A stretch of 64,000 nt of DNA, taken from Porphyra umbilicalis. Lineage: Eukaryota; Rhodophyta; Bangiophyceae; Bangiales; Bangiaceae. This document shows positions 10,391-21,791 of this stretch, one piece after another (position 1 is the stretch's first letter; every line of letters starts with the position of its first letter). The translations under genes were made by a program, and so were the position numbers. Location of the stretch: the NCBI GenBank assembly GCA_002049455.2, contig KV918837.1, positions 209,552-273,551 on the forward strand. Direction: 5' to 3'. The notes under the pieces were generated by a model. The model saw only the letters and a list, made by a program, of their open reading frames with translations, was not told the origin of the DNA and searched no databases.

Positions 10391-11782
10391 ATGTCGGGCT
10401 CCTCGCCCAACCTGACGTCCTTCTTCATCTCGGCCGACGAGCAGGTGCCTGCTGACGAGGGGCTGGTGCTGGATGCATCCTCCGACGAGGCCAGCGGCTG
10501 CCTTGCCCTGGCATCCGTCACGTCAAGCATCACCGAGTTCTACGCCGCGGCTGCGGTCGATGCGGTGCCGAGCTGCTTCGAGAATGGGGTCGTGCATCCC
10601 CATCGAGGCGTCGTGCTCGACAACGATGATGGAGACACGCCCCACGATCTCCAACAGCCTGATGCCAACAAACGGCGGTCTGGCGGCGTCGCCGGGATGG
10701 GCGGGAGGCCGGAGGGCACTGGCATCCGCACCCGCGAGAACTTTCCGCGCGGGGCGCTCCGGGTGCTCGCCGAATCCCTGCGCCTCCGGGGGGTGGCCGC
10801 CGTGCTTGACCATCCTCTGCTCGATGAGGTCACCGTGGAGGCCCGCGGCGCGTTCTCCTCCCTGCTGGACAGTTGGCGCCGAGTGCCAGGGCGGGAAGAG
10901 ATTTGGGCGGTGCCCTACCTGTTTGGGGTCGCCGCGCGATTTTCCGTCTGGGGAAAGACGGACTACGGCAAGAGGAGCGCGTGCTGCACGTGGGTGTCTG
11001 ACGACGGCCATGTGCGGTGTACCTGCGTTGGCAGCGACGTCTTCAACGCCGACTTGAGCGCCGGCCGGGAGAGCACCTGTGAGCACGATGACGTATTTGT
11101 GGGCGCCCTGTCGCAGATGGTCGAGGCCCTGAACCGCCCGTCCGCGGTCATCATCAAGTGGCTGCACGCCATCATGTCTGGCGACAGTCGCGTCCGCGGT
11201 CGGCTCGCGGGCGACGTGGAGGAAGAGGACGGCGCGGTGTGGCGGGTGCACAGGGACATTGTCGTTGTCATGTCTGCGCAGCGGGGCACCGCCGTGCCTG
11301 TGCCGGTCTACCTTCCCAAGAGGGGCGTGTCTTGCGGCTTTTGTCCTTTGGCCAGCCTAGCCGGCTGCTCCCACACGAAGCAGGCAGAGCAGTACCGCAC
11401 TAGCGGCGGTCCTGCGCTGGCGCAGGTGACGGCGTCGGGCTGTGTGCGGTCAACCGTGTCCACCAAGCCCCTCTCTCTTTTCAACTGCCCCAAGGCGATT
11501 GCGTTTGATCGCAACGTGGGCGACATTGCCCGGCTGGGCAGCACGTTTGTCCTGGATGCACCCACCGTGTGCTTGATGTGCGCAGCGGACATGCCCGAGC
11601 CGTCTTCCGAGACGTTGACGCCAGACGGCACGCTGAAGGGGATTTTGCATTCTACCCTTGGGCCGTGCTCCATGCGGGTCACCCGCCGCACGTGCCCCGA
11701 CTGTGGATTTGTCGGGAGCCGAGACGGCCGGGAGGACGCGCTCATCCTGCTGTCTTTGACCTCTGGGTGCACGGTTGTGTAG
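10391..11782 (+). CDS. KDZ-type transposase, N-terminal part
   Basis: These 463 codons end at an in-frame TAG (11780-11782). The same phase stays open immediately afterwards for another 735 codons, which carry the catalytic core, so this is the front half of one transposase. After an acidic N-terminus comes a SWIM-type zinc finger: Cys210-x-Cys212 and Cys230-x-His232 (sequence CTC...CEH). A second Cys/His cluster follows (Cys315, Cys318, Cys326, His328), then further CxxC pairs near the end (CLMC, CPDC). Cysteine clusters and SWIM fingers ahead of an RNase H-like core are typical of Kyakuja/Dileera/Zisupton (KDZ) transposases, where they are thought to bind DNA. The ATG at 10391 (CCCATGTC) is the natural start. 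The TAG probably inactivates the copy unless it is read through. Confidence 0.7.
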   Translation: MSGSSPNLTSFFISADEQVPADEGLVLDASSDEASGCLALASVTSSITEFYAAAAVDAVPSCFENGVVHPHRGVVLDNDDGDTPHDLQQPDANKRRSGGVAGMGGRPEGTGIRTRENFPRGALRVLAESLRLRGVAAVLDHPLLDEVTVEARGAFSSLLDSWRRVPGREEIWAVPYLFGVAARFSVWGKTDYGKRSACCTWVSDDGHVRCTCVGSDVFNADLSAGRESTCEHDDVFVGALSQMVEALNRPSAVIIKWLHAIMSGDSRVRGRLAGDVEEEDGAVWRVHRDIVVVMSAQRGTAVPVPVYLPKRGVSCGFCPLASLAGCSHTKQAEQYRTSGGPALAQVTASGCVRSTVSTKPLSLFNCPKAIAFDRNVGDIARLGSTFVLDAPTVCLMCAADMPEPSSETLTPDGTLKGILHSTLGPCSMRVTRRTCPDCGFVGSRDGREDALILLSLTSGCTVV

Positions 11783-13990
11783 GCCAGAAAGTGCGCCGAG
11801 TCGGTGCGATGTGGGGCGCTCATCTCGGACGTGATCTCCCACTCTCTCAGTGATTGGGCGGGTTTGCGTCGGGCGAAGCTGCTGCCAGCAACCGCCAAGT
11901 CGCGCGGTGCGGACACCCTCCGCGCCCTCATCCTGACGCTGATGCGGCTGTGCGTCATCAAGCCGGACGAAGGGCTGTACGAGTGCACGGTCTGTTGCTT
12001 GCCGGACGGGCGCTACCAGGTGATCACCGCCGACGGCATCTGCCTGGGCTTTGACGCCGACTCCCTGCCCTTTAGCTTCGAGCACCTGTGCGAGGCGGCG
12101 CCGCTGGTCAACATGCGCACGCGGGAGGGCTGCATGGTGATTGGGGAGCAAGCTCGGCGCATGATGCGGCACGTCTTGGTACCCGATGACCCCGCTGCCG
12201 TGACCGACCGCACACTGCCGTCGGCCGAGAAGGCCCTTGGGTGCCTCTTCCCGATGCTACTCGACGACGAGGACGCGGAGAAGACGGGCTCGGCATCCGG
12301 ATCGAGCATCCGCAGGCTTTTGAGCATGGTCTGGAAGGTTGAGGCGGCGGTTCTGCCCCTCGCCGAGTCCCTCCTGGCTGCGTACCAGTCGACGCAGGTC
12401 AAGCGCGTCAAGGAGCGTCAGCGGCGTGCGGATTGCGCGCGGCGTCTCCAGGCTTCCATCACCGTGTGGCGGGCGGCCAACCCGGAAGCTGTGGCGCTCA
12501 TGGTAGGCGCTGTTTGGAACTCCCAGGCAGACTCGACAGCCGATGGGGCCGCGGGCGTCGCCGGCAATATCTCAAGTGCTGGCTCAGCGACGGGGAAAGC
12601 CCCGGGCGCTGACACAGCGGGTCAGTCGGCGGCGGCAAGAAAGGGGCGGCGGTCGGCGACGGCCAAGAGTAGGCCCAAGTCGAAGGTCAAGCCGGGCGAG
12701 GAGCCAGCATTGCACATCCCCAAGCCATTGCTGCAACCGTACCTGCTGTTGCTCGACGAGAACGACGTGGACCACATATGCCGCATGGCCCTCGCCTTTG
12801 CGCTCGACCCGGTGATTGCCGGCATCAAGCAGCGGCACTTTGACGGCCTGACCGACATTGTGAGCGCTTTGCGGTCGTCGAAGCCACGGTCGTCGATTGA
12901 GCAGATGGTTACCGACGCCACGAGCCGGCCCGTGCAGCGCCCCGACCGTTCCAAGGCGGCTCAATGCCTGGTTGAGTTGCGTCACATCATGGTCGCCCTC
13001 CAAGCGGCGGTGCTGGTGTTTGAGTCCGCGCCGGGGTTTGCCGACGCGATCGCTTCGGTGTTTGAGGAGGCGGTGGTTTGCGCCAGAGCCTTCTACTCTG
13101 ACTTTGCAGACGACGTGAAGGCCAACCACCAGTACCTTGCGAGGTACCTCGACAGCGACTTTCCCGAGGAAAAGCTGTTGTCGGAGTTCCGTGCTCGCTA
13201 CCCCAACGCACCGTCGGAGCCGGGCGCGACGGGCGTCTTTATGCCGGGTCGCGACCAGTGCCGCGCCGAGGCGTACGCCAAGGGCGACACCACGTCCTGT
13301 GGCACCTGTGAGAAGGGCTTTGCCTCCTCCGACAAGTATTCCGACGGGGCGTTGACGATTTGCTGTGCATGCTCCCACCCGAAGATCCTTGGATTTGTCG
13401 TGCTGGACCGCAAGGAGAGCCCGCAGGTGCTGATCAACGCGTTGCTGTCGCGCTTCCCCCGGCTGCCGCGCTACCTGGTGTACGACTTTGCGTGCGGCGT
13501 CGTACGGTGCGCCATGGTCAAGCTGCCCTGGATGCTACGCGACCTTTGTGTCGTCTCTGATCGGTTTCACGTGTGCAACCATACGTGCTCACACTTCTTC
13601 AATGCCAACTCGTACGGGGAGCTGGACTTCAAGAACACGTTGACACACGAGCAGCGCAACGCCTCCATCCGCAAGATGGAGAAGATCCTCCGCGGAGCGG
13701 GGCGTTATGGCTACCTGGCGCTGTTGTGCTACCACACAAGCGTGCTCAACTCTTTCGCGGACTCCAAGACCGTCTACCAGCAAGACTCATTAGCGGCGGC
13801 CGCGGCGGTCGATGCCCGAGCCGCCGACGGCCAAGCCCCAGCCGATTTCGACGTGGAAGCGGCGGCGCGCAACTCCGCCAAGCCGGCGGTGACTTTGCCT
13901 GCGCAGTTTGACGTACGTGCCGACTACTTCACCCGGCATCCCTGTCGCTGCTGCGGCTACACGGTTCCCAAGGAGGCGGGGAGGGGTTGA
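11783..13990 (+). CDS. KDZ-type transposase, catalytic part
   Basis: This continues in phase after the TAG at 11780. An early block (nt 11970-12060) has the family's Cys pair followed by ITADGICLGFD. A charged, Ala-rich linker (nt 12500-12700) precedes the core. The core at nt 13300-13760 shows CGTC and CCACSHP, then YLVYDFACGVVRC, then VVSDRFHVCNHTCSHFF, then THEQRNASIRKMEKIL. These correspond to the conserved Asp and Glu blocks of the RNase H-fold KDZ transposases. The protein should cut and join element DNA in the nucleus. The frame closes with TGA at 13988, but the same phase is open again to 14854, so the C-terminus is uncertain. No terminal inverted repeats or target duplications were found. 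Confidence 0.72.
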   Translation, partial: ARKCAESVRCGALISDVISHSLSDWAGLRRAKLLPATAKSRGADTLRALILTLMRLCVIKPDEGLYECTVCCLPDGRYQVITADGICLGFDADSLPFSFEHLCEAAPLVNMRTREGCMVIGEQARRMMRHVLVPDDPAAVTDRTLPSAEKALGCLFPMLLDDEDAEKTGSASGSSIRRLLSMVWKVEAAVLPLAESLLAAYQSTQVKRVKERQRRADCARRLQASITVWRAANPEAVALMVGAVWNSQADSTADGAAGVAGNISSAGSATGKAPGADTAGQSAAARKGRRSATAKSRPKSKVKPGEEPALHIPKPLLQPYLLLLDENDVDHICRMALAFALDPVIAGIKQRHFDGLTDIVSALRSSKPRSSIEQMVTDATSRPVQRPDRSKAAQCLVELRHIMVALQAAVLVFESAPGFADAIASVFEEAVVCARAFYSDFADDVKANHQYLARYLDSDFPEEKLLSEFRARYPNAPSEPGATGVFMPGRDQCRAEAYAKGDTTSCGTCEKGFASSDKYSDGALTICCACSHPKILGFVVLDRKESPQVLINALLSRFPRLPRYLVYDFACGVVRCAMVKLPWMLRDLCVVSDRFHVCNHTCSHFFNANSYGELDFKNTLTHEQRNASIRKMEKILRGAGRYGYLALLCYHTSVLNSFADSKTVYQQDSLAAAAAVDARAADGQAPADFDVEAAARNSAKPAVTLPAQFDVRADYFTRHPCRCCGYTVPKEAGRG

Positions 13991-16914
13991 GGATGCTGCG
14001 CGCCCACCGCCACGGCCAATGGCTCGGCCATCCTGGCTGGTGCTGTCGCCGCTTGCCTCGCCTTGCGCGCCGGCGGCGTGGTGGGGCCTGCCATTCCCTC
14101 CTACGCCGCTGCCTTCACAGCTACCAGCCAGGAGCCGTACACGGCTGTCGATTCGACCTGCCCGTCCCCGCCGGCCGCCATTGTCCCGGCTACGGCTCCG
14201 GTGAGTGGGCATGCTCTGCTCCTTGGGCGTGTAGTCAGGCGCCGTCCCATCCACCGCATTGTCCGTCATCTGGTCGGTGCACCGGGTATACTGGATCGCC
14301 TCGGGCGCGGTAGCGGTGTGCTTTCACCATGCGTTTTCTTTGTTGTGTTTGGATTATGTCGATCAACCAGGGAAGGGGGGAAGGGCGGCGACGCCCCCCT
14401 TGAGCAGCTCGACTGGGCTTGTGTGTTGAGTGCGCGTGTGTGGTCGCGTCATTCTTTATTCAGCGCATCGTTCATGTGGTTAATCGTGCCCGCTTCGATA
14501 CCACGCCTATCCATACGAGCTTTCTACCAGAGAAACTGTGAAAAGAGGGGCGTCATGAAACAACTCTTAGACGACTCTGGTATCACGCAAATGTCGATGC
14601 TGAGACGATACCCCATGCCATATGGCCCCCCGGTTCCACTCCCAGGACCTGCCCCGCGCCATGCCGCGCTAACAGAAAAACACCACCGACCCGCCTGCCC
14701 TGCCGGGGGGGGTGGCGGTGGCATCACGGCACCGGAACAGCGAACCCGCTGCGCAGAGCCCCCGCTCCGCCGTATGAGAAGCCCGCGCCCCGTGCTCAGC
14801 CCTCGTCGCACTCCCTGGACCATACCCGTCCCAGGCAGAAGAGAAGAGACCTGAAGCCAAAAAAGAAACGAGCCGCCTGCCAGTGGGGGCGGTTGTGTAG
14901 AAGCAGAAGGCCCATCAGCAAAGTATCCATCTCCACAGTACTCGGCAACGAGGGCCGCAATGGGTTGGAAAGTCGCACGAAATGGCGGCACTGGTGCCAG
15001 CTGTAGTTGGCTGTGAGTCCTTTCTTCAGACGGCCAGTCCACCAGACACGGCAGCGCGGCGGGGCCCCATGTCTGAGGCTTGTCTGGAACTCGGACGCGT
15101 ACGTGGGCCTCGTCTGGTGTCAGAACCGATTTGATTCAGCCGGATAGCCCAAGCCTTGAGCCTTGACTCTAAGTTGCTATTCTGCATCTACATGGCCAGG
15201 TCCTCATGCTATGGGGCGATTTAAAAAAAAAAAAAATTGGCAGGCTTCAGTTTGATTTTCGCTAGATTTTAGTGTACTTGTGGAATTGACACGTGTTCAA
15301 GAATTCATTACCATTTTCCTGTAGAGATCTCAGAAGGTCAGACTTGTTCGTTTGCTTCGAAGCGAGCGGACCGGCGGTGTCCGTCGCGCGCCGTACGGAC
15401 GCGACCACTCGGCGGTAGTCGTGGAACGCCTTGTGCGCTGCGGCGGCGATGCGTGGGAAAGCGCCGCCTTGGAGTACTGAGTGGAGCTGTGCAGGGGGCC
15501 CCGTGGGGCACCGCCTACGGTGAAAGAGGGGGAGTATTAGAGATGGGTTGATCGCCAGATGTGGACTAGTCACCGGGGGCAGAGGAGCAAAAAATGTAAT
15601 GGGGACGGTGGAGTCACGGTCAGGGAGATGGCCGCCGCGGCCGCCGCCGCACGCGCGAGTCGGCGTCGGGTGACACACAGACAGGGTGCGCAAGACGGAG
15701 CGTGGCGGCCGGCCACGGCCGCGTCGCGCCGCCATGAGGCTGCACTGACCGTGCCTCCGCGCCGTGCGGGATTGTGGCCACTGGTGGCGGGCGCACGCTC
15801 GGCACGGACGCGCGCACCACAGCGGGTCGTGGCCGTCGTTGCGATCACTGCGAGTCCGGGGGGACGGGGGCGACGCGGCCGCTGTCGGCCACACCCGCCG
15901 CTGTGGATCACGACTGCGACGGGCGCGAGGCACCTGCCCGCCGGCGACGCCGCCGCCAATACCAGGGCGGCGCGCGGCGCCGCGGCGGGCGGTCACTTGG
16001 GGGGGAGGGCGGGGGGGGGGGGGGGGCGCCCGCCCGTGTGTATTCGTGGCGACAGCGGCGCTTCTGCCCGTGGCGGCGGCGCGTCGGATGGCACGGCCCT
16101 ACAGGAAAATTACCCGGTATATGCAGTGTTTTTTTGCTCGGAATGCAGGGTTGACCCGGCATTTCTGTACAGATTAGCCTCCTCGGAGCGATTTACCCGG
16201 CATATTGGCCAGCCGTGATGACGCTCTCGCGAAAATTCCGGGTCGCACCAGGGTCATCCGCACGAGGAAGGCGAGTGCAGATCACCATTGACACCCCCGA
16301 CCAGTGCTACTATCAGGCCCGCCCGGGAAGCCGGGTCTGCTGGCGCATCGACGCGCTGATTCGGGAATCTCAGGGCGCACCGTCCTGCACGGCCACACCC
16401 TCTGGCGGAAAGACGGCGGCTCGCGAGACACCCTTCCACGAACGCGCTCAGGTGTGGAAGGCGGCGCAGAGACCCCCACCACTGGAGCGGGCATTGAGGG
16501 AGGTGTGCATCAGTGGTCGCAGAAGACAAAACTGGGGGGAGCGAGGGAGGCGCCTGTCACACTCTATTGCGCGCGTGGAGGGTTGTGAAAGCACCAAGTG
16601 TGAGAGCTAAAGCGCCAATATGGGGCTCCTGACAGTGCTCCAACATTCCGCTGCGAAGCCACCGGACACATCGCGATGTCGACCGAAGCTTCCAGTTCCT
16701 TGCCCTGACACACCAACAATCGTGCGATTTGATTGGTTGTTTCAGAACTCCAGTTCTGCTTAAAAGGGTCTCCCCCAGGACTTCTCAGTGCCTCCCATCC
16801 ATCGACACAGACACCCCCCCCACCCAAGCGTCACGGAAACTCCTTCGTCGTCGCATCGACGCTACCAGACCGCAGCGTCCCCCACTCCCCTCCTACACCC
16901 CACCAGAGGACATC
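13991..16914. other. Intergenic or transposon-derived spacer
   Basis: 13991-14854 is open in the same phase as the KDZ transposase, is Ala/Pro-rich, and may be its decayed 3' end. A run of 14 A residues lies at 15223-15236. 15620-16080 is very GC-rich with mutually contradictory frames. Around 16100-16220 the strings ACCCGGTATAT, ACCCGGCAT and ACCCGGCATAT recur. None of these amounts to a gene. Confidence 0.45.
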
Positions 16915-19855
16915 ATGGAGCCCTCGGGCGGTGGTGACCGATACCCCTGCTCGTGTTTCTCGTGTACGGACGGCGGTCGCAGGGGACCAAGCACGGTGTC
17001 TCGGTCGACGTGGTTCAAGCATAACGCAGCTGAGAAGCGACGCCGCCTGTCCCAAGGCCGCTCGGGTGGCGGGACAGCCGGATGCGAACCCAACGCCATG
17101 CCAGAGTCCATATCGGCCGGTGGCCCGTCAGACATGGGCGCACCAGCGGCGTCTGTGTCCAACGCCGGGGTAGAGGCCGCAGCAGCGCGAGATCCAGGAG
17201 GCAGCGGCCGACGATGTGACGCCGATGCAACGCCGGAACAAAGCGAGACAAGTAGTAGCGATTCAAGCTCAGAAGAAGACCCGGAGGACGTTCCACTACC
17301 CGAATTCTTGCAAGAGTCGACACCGGAAGCTCATATTGAACCATCACCTTCCCCAATTTACCAGCCGGAGGTCTCCACGAACGAAGTGAGGCTCCCTGTC
17401 GCTGAATTTCGAGATCGCAGAGCCGACTTAGCTCTGTATGCGTACACGGTTCAACATAACTTGACGCAAGCAGCGGTGGCTGATCTTCTTAAGTTGAGCA
17501 CTTCCGGCGCCAAGTACCGAACGCCCTACCTCATGGAGCGTTTTATCGACGAAAGCGTAAACTTGGAGACGCGCTCCGTCGACTGCTGTATTAACGGGTG
17601 TTTCGCATTCACCCACAAGCGCACACGACAAACCGCGTGCGACGCCTGCGGCTCACCGCGCTACAAGAAAAACGGGGCGCCGGCCAAACAAGTCACATAC
17701 TGGTCTATCGTGTCCTGGTTGGCCTACCTTCTCGGACACCCTGTAATCGGGAAATCAATGCTGGCGAACATGGCGGCGGCCCTAAGAGCTGCAGACGAAG
17801 GGGCAGACGGGGTCCACGACTACTACCATAGTGACAACTTCCGCTACCTCCGTGCCCGAGGTGTGCTCAGAGGCATATTCGTGCCGATGAACTTGGGAAC
17901 CGACGGCTTCCAATTTTGGCGTCAGAACGGGTTCGAAGGCTGGCCAATCACCATCACCTCTCTTAGTTTGAGCCCCGACGAACGCGCGAGGAACAAGTAC
18001 CAACTTCTGGTGGCGGTGACACCCGGACCAAAACAGCCGGTCGACCTCGAATCCTTCCTTCACCCGATTATGGACGAGTTAAACGAGCTTGCTAAGGGCA
18101 TTCCTGGTCTAAGAGTTGCCGGCTTGACGTCTCCCCAAGTTTTAAGGGCTGGAATCCTTAACTTCACGACGGACCAACCAGGTGGCGACAAACTGTACAA
18201 TGCTAACGGTGTGAACAGTTACGTCTACAATCGGCTTCGTAAGTTCCCTGGTGTCTATTTTGCGTCGGGCAACCACATTTACTACCCCCCCAACGACCCC
18301 ACTCCGGGCAGGGGGAACAAGACACTCTTCTCGGTGCACAACTCCACCGCGCCGCGCCGGACAGCAGCCAGTATCGCGGCAGACGCAGCAGCTGTCGAGA
18401 ACGCACGCGCGGAGGGAAAGTCTATCGCGTACCAGCATCGAGCAGAAAACCGGCATCAAGGGCTACTCTCTCTTTTTTGCGCCGAGTCCTGCGATGCGAT
18501 TGGCGTACCCCCACCTCAAGGATATGTGGGAGATGGGGCCTACTGCGGCGCCGTACGACATGATGCACCTCATCCTGCTAAACGTCGTACCGCATATGTG
18601 GAGGCTGTTCGCCGGCTTGAAGCTGGTCAATAAGAACAATGACGAAGCGTACATCATACCTAAGTCTACTGTGGCACTCATGGGGCGGGAGCTCCGTGCT
18701 GCTCGGCCGACGGTGCCGCTCGCTCAAGCGAGGTCTCTTCGCAACATCGACGTGCACCATAAGTCGTTTAAGGCAATTGACTGGATGCACTTCGTTCTAT
18801 GCACGGGTGAGGTCCTCCTCGCCGGACGCATTCCTGGCGAGTTCTACGATATCTTCATGGCGCTGTGCCGAGCTTGCCGCTTACTTTTTCGGCCAAGGGG
18901 CGTCTCTGAAACTGAGATTATGGCGATCGACAAGGATATCAAGTACTTTGTGACAAACTACTACGCTAAGATCTACCGCGGATCAATCGAAAGACTTCCG
19001 CTCTGCCTGTCCACCATTGCCACGCTGCTGGACGTCATTCCCCTTCTACGAGCCTGTGGGCCGGCTTGGGTCTTCTGGCAATTTCCCATGGAGCGGAAGA
19101 TTGGGGCCCTCGGCAAACTAATCCGATCCCACTCGAAGCCCCACGCAAGTCTCGAGGAGAACTTAAGGCGGCAGTGCAAGGCCGAACTTGTCACTAATTT
19201 CGGCGAAACTTATCTTTCCACGGACTGGACAAGCACAACAGGCAAGCGGTTAGCGGCTCACGGGCTTCCTCGAGGGAACTTCGTCGTGGTCCAGACTATT
19301 GGACCGGACTGTGCCTTACTTCCTCCGACCTTTGCGGACGCCAACCTTTGTGGTGACGAGCTCACGCGCATGCGGGCAGTACTTGATCAAGAACAAGCAA
19401 TCCAAGTGCCCCTAATCATCAGGGCGAAAAAGTACTTCCGGGCTAAGCTTGCTTCTGGCAAAATCGCTGGGTCGCAACAGGTCGGTTCGGACTGTGACAA
19501 GCACCGCCGACGAAACTACCTGGTGCGAATTAACTCAACCAAACAGTTCGAGTTGCCTGACGGGTCCATTGGACTGCGCCCGGTGTCGACGTTCGGAGCT
19601 GTGCTTCACTACGCTCTCGTTTTCATCGACGGCCAACCAATGGCATTCGCCTATGTCGAGCGGGCAATGTCCACTAAGGACCGGCGGGGGCGGTTTGGAT
19701 ATGCCGCGTCAAAGTATGGGGTTGAGTGCCTTCTTGGATTGGGAGGATTGCGCTATTACGTGCCCATTGGGGCCGTGGGCGAGGTCGTCGGGACGATGGA
19801 GAGAGAGGGGGTGCACTTTGTTTTGTTCACTCGTGAGCCGTTTTCCGAGTCTTAG
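16915..19855 (+). pseudogene. Tnp2/CACTA-type transposase, frameshifted
   Basis: From ATG 16915 the first frame runs to 18633, but similarity leaves it at about 18440-18452 and resumes in the next frame (VEQ-like sequence to EQKTGIKGYSLFFAPSP), which runs to the stop at 19855. Landmarks of the Tnp2 family of CACTA (EnSpm) transposases are present in order: an N-terminal Cys cluster CSCFSC with TVSRSTWFKHN; an acidic Ser-rich linker; CxxC pairs near nt 17580-17655; the core NLGTDGFQFWR...EGWPI (nt 17890-17945) with VTPGPKQPVDLE; then SLFFAPSPAMR...PYDMMHL (nt 18470-18570) and the C-terminal HY-rich region. It would excise and insert CACTA elements. The single shift is a short indel, because no intron-sized gap separates the matching parts. 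Codon use is more balanced and less GC-rich than in the neighbours, which points to foreign or mobile origin. CACTA termini were not found. Confidence 0.8.
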
Positions 19856-20801
19856 TGGCGCTGTGGAAGAGTATCTAGTTTCTTTATTTTTTTGTGAGGC
19901 ATCGCTTCCGATTTATGATAATCCATATTCAACCTAGATCTTGGACCACTGCATAATTGCTGATGCAAGCCTATCGATCGAAGTCCGGCATGCAATCAGC
20001 AAGTCTTCTTGGGACAGGATGCACGGCGCCACGCGCGGCGCTTGAGGTGCTCGATCTCTGCACAATCTGGCGCGGGGTTGCGTCTCCACCGCAGAACCTC
20101 GAAAGGGTGGCGGAGAGTGCCCTGCGAACGAGAGCCAAAGAGCCTCACCTCGAGGCCGATGCACCTCAAGGCGCTCGAGGAGGGGTCGCCCAGAGAGCCT
20201 CCTGAGGGAGATGAGGAAAGCACCTCCAGCGTTGACGCTGTGCGGGGCCTGGTGCGCCTGCGGCATAGTGTAGGGGGTGCACACGTGGTCGTTGCACCGC
20301 CCGCCGAGCACGGACCACCACCGCCGTCTTGCAACCGTCGGCGTGCTTCGTGCTTCTCGCGCTTCCCACGGTCGCGCCAGGGTATCACCTCTCGACCTCC
20401 TCGACCGTGTACCGTACCACCGCTCGGACCCTGTATCCCCTCCTTTCCGCCGTTCTTTGGTAGCACCACCCACCTACTTCATTGCGCCTTATTGTGCCGT
20501 CACTCTGGTCCTGTGATATGGCACGGGTCAAGCGTACGCGTGCAGATGCTTTCGGAGGTATGTACGGGTGCCTCTCATGTTGATCTGTAGCAGTTCTTGG
20601 TCACATCTGTCAGCTGGCCTGGTCCTTACTTCCAGCACCTGCGGTACATCAGCATCCCTTTCATGCCGCCCTGCGCGTGTTGTCTTTTTTCTTATGTTGT
20701 CCTTCGTACATATGACATGTACAATTCAAGACCATGGTGACTGACACATTGGTTGGTCCCTACCGCTTTCCTCCCTATACCTTTATGGATGTGGTTGCGC
20801 T
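19856..20801. other. Intergenic
   Basis: An AT-rich dip right after the transposase stop (19875-19960) is followed by about 500 bp open on several frames of both strands (for example minus 19934-20473) without a domain. No repeat or RNA gene was recognised. Confidence 0.4.
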
Positions 20802-21791
20802 GTGCTTCTCGACTTCTCATTTCGATTGCACATTTTTCCCGAAGGCAATTTGGCAGCCGCTGTGGCGGCGGCTGCGGCCCTGCCGGCTGCGCCCCCTGCT
20901 GCCGAGGCACCATCCCCCGCTGCCGATGCACCTTCGGCAGCCGCACAGGCCGGTTCGGCGAACCGTCGCCGGTCGCCAAGGTCCGGACGCGGCGGTCGTG
21001 CGACGTCTGTCGCACCATCCGCGCGCCGGCCTGGCCATGCCGACGCGCCGCGAGCCCTGCCTCCCCCTCCTCGAAGGCCACTGCCCCCGCGGCAGCGCCG
21101 CCCCCTGTCCCCCCCTCCACCATCGCCGGTGTCGCGTGGGCGTGAGCCCCCTGCGTGGCGGGGCCCGGGACAGAACGGTTCCCGTCGGGCAAGCGTTGGA
21201 GTTGGGGTGGCGTATCCGGCCACCTCGGGGGCTACTTCTACTCCAACCGGTAGGCACACGCCATTGGCGGCGCCGCGGGTGGGCCGCACCAACGGGCGGA
21301 TGGGCTTTGTGCTCGACGAGGACGCGCACGCCGTACGGCGAACTGTGCCGGTACCCGAGGGATCACCCTCCGTGAATCGCATGCAAGTTTTTGATGTGCC
21401 CGCTCTGGGCATACCTGGTGCTGAGAAGAAGCACATCAACCGCTTGACAAAGCGGGCGGCCGAGTTCTTCTTGAACGACCGCCCCTTTTGCCAGCAGGCG
21501 CTGCACGTTATTGCCGGCGCCATCATCTACCTGGAGCAGCATGAGCCCCGCTTGGCTGTCTGTGTGCGGTCCTGGGGCAGCTGCGCTTTGCTGTCTAAGC
21601 GGGCCAACTATGCGTATGAGCACTATCGGCGCACCGAGGCCCGGCGCCTGGCCGCGGGCGACCCACCTGCACTGCACCTACCGCCGTGTCCTCCCCCACG
21701 GGCTCCTGCTCCGGCTCTACCGGTGGTAGGCCAGGGGGGATCGACCGCGCCTGAGGCTGCCCAGCTCAACTTCTTTGCATCTTTTTCGTAG
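20802..21791 (+). CDS. Orphan protein, basic/Pro-rich N-terminus
   Basis: The frame has 329 codons. The first 160 residues are Ala/Pro/Arg-rich and disordered, with RS/RG-like stretches. Residues about 185-285 form a compact domain (VFDVPALGIPGAEKKHINRL, then RAAEFFLNDRPFCQQALHVI and YLEQHEPRLAVCVRSWGSC). The last 40 residues are Pro-rich and close with a hydrophobic tail, NFFASFS. I know no family for it. The start is uncertain: the nominal first codons sit in a pyrimidine-rich stretch ending ...TTTGGCAG at about 20854, which could be a splice acceptor feeding an upstream exon. AT-rich DNA begins within 50 bp of the stop, consistent with a real 3' end. Confidence 0.45.
   Translation: MLLDFSFRLHIFPEGNLAAAVAAAAALPAAPPAAEAPSPAADAPSAAAQAGSANRRRSPRSGRGGRATSVAPSARRPGHADAPRALPPPPRRPLPPRQRRPLSPPPPSPVSRGREPPAWRGPGQNGSRRASVGVGVAYPATSGATSTPTGRHTPLAAPRVGRTNGRMGFVLDEDAHAVRRTVPVPEGSPSVNRMQVFDVPALGIPGAEKKHINRLTKRAAEFFLNDRPFCQQALHVIAGAIIYLEQHEPRLAVCVRSWGSCALLSKRANYAYEHYRRTEARRLAAGDPPALHLPPCPPPRAPAPALPVVGQGGSTAPEAAQLNFFASFS

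Noticed and set aside
14063-14854. Open frame after the KDZ transposase as a separate gene
   Set aside because: It is in the same phase as the transposase, low in complexity and without its own plausible start or domain, so it is treated as a possible decayed extension.
15223-15236. Run of 14 A residues as a retroposon tail
   Set aside because: No coding or LINE/SINE body and no target duplication were seen upstream.
19853-19857. TAGTG just after the Tnp2 stop as a CACTA 3' end
   Set aside because: It overlaps the stop codon itself, there is no matching CACTA at a sensible upstream position, and five bases occur by chance.
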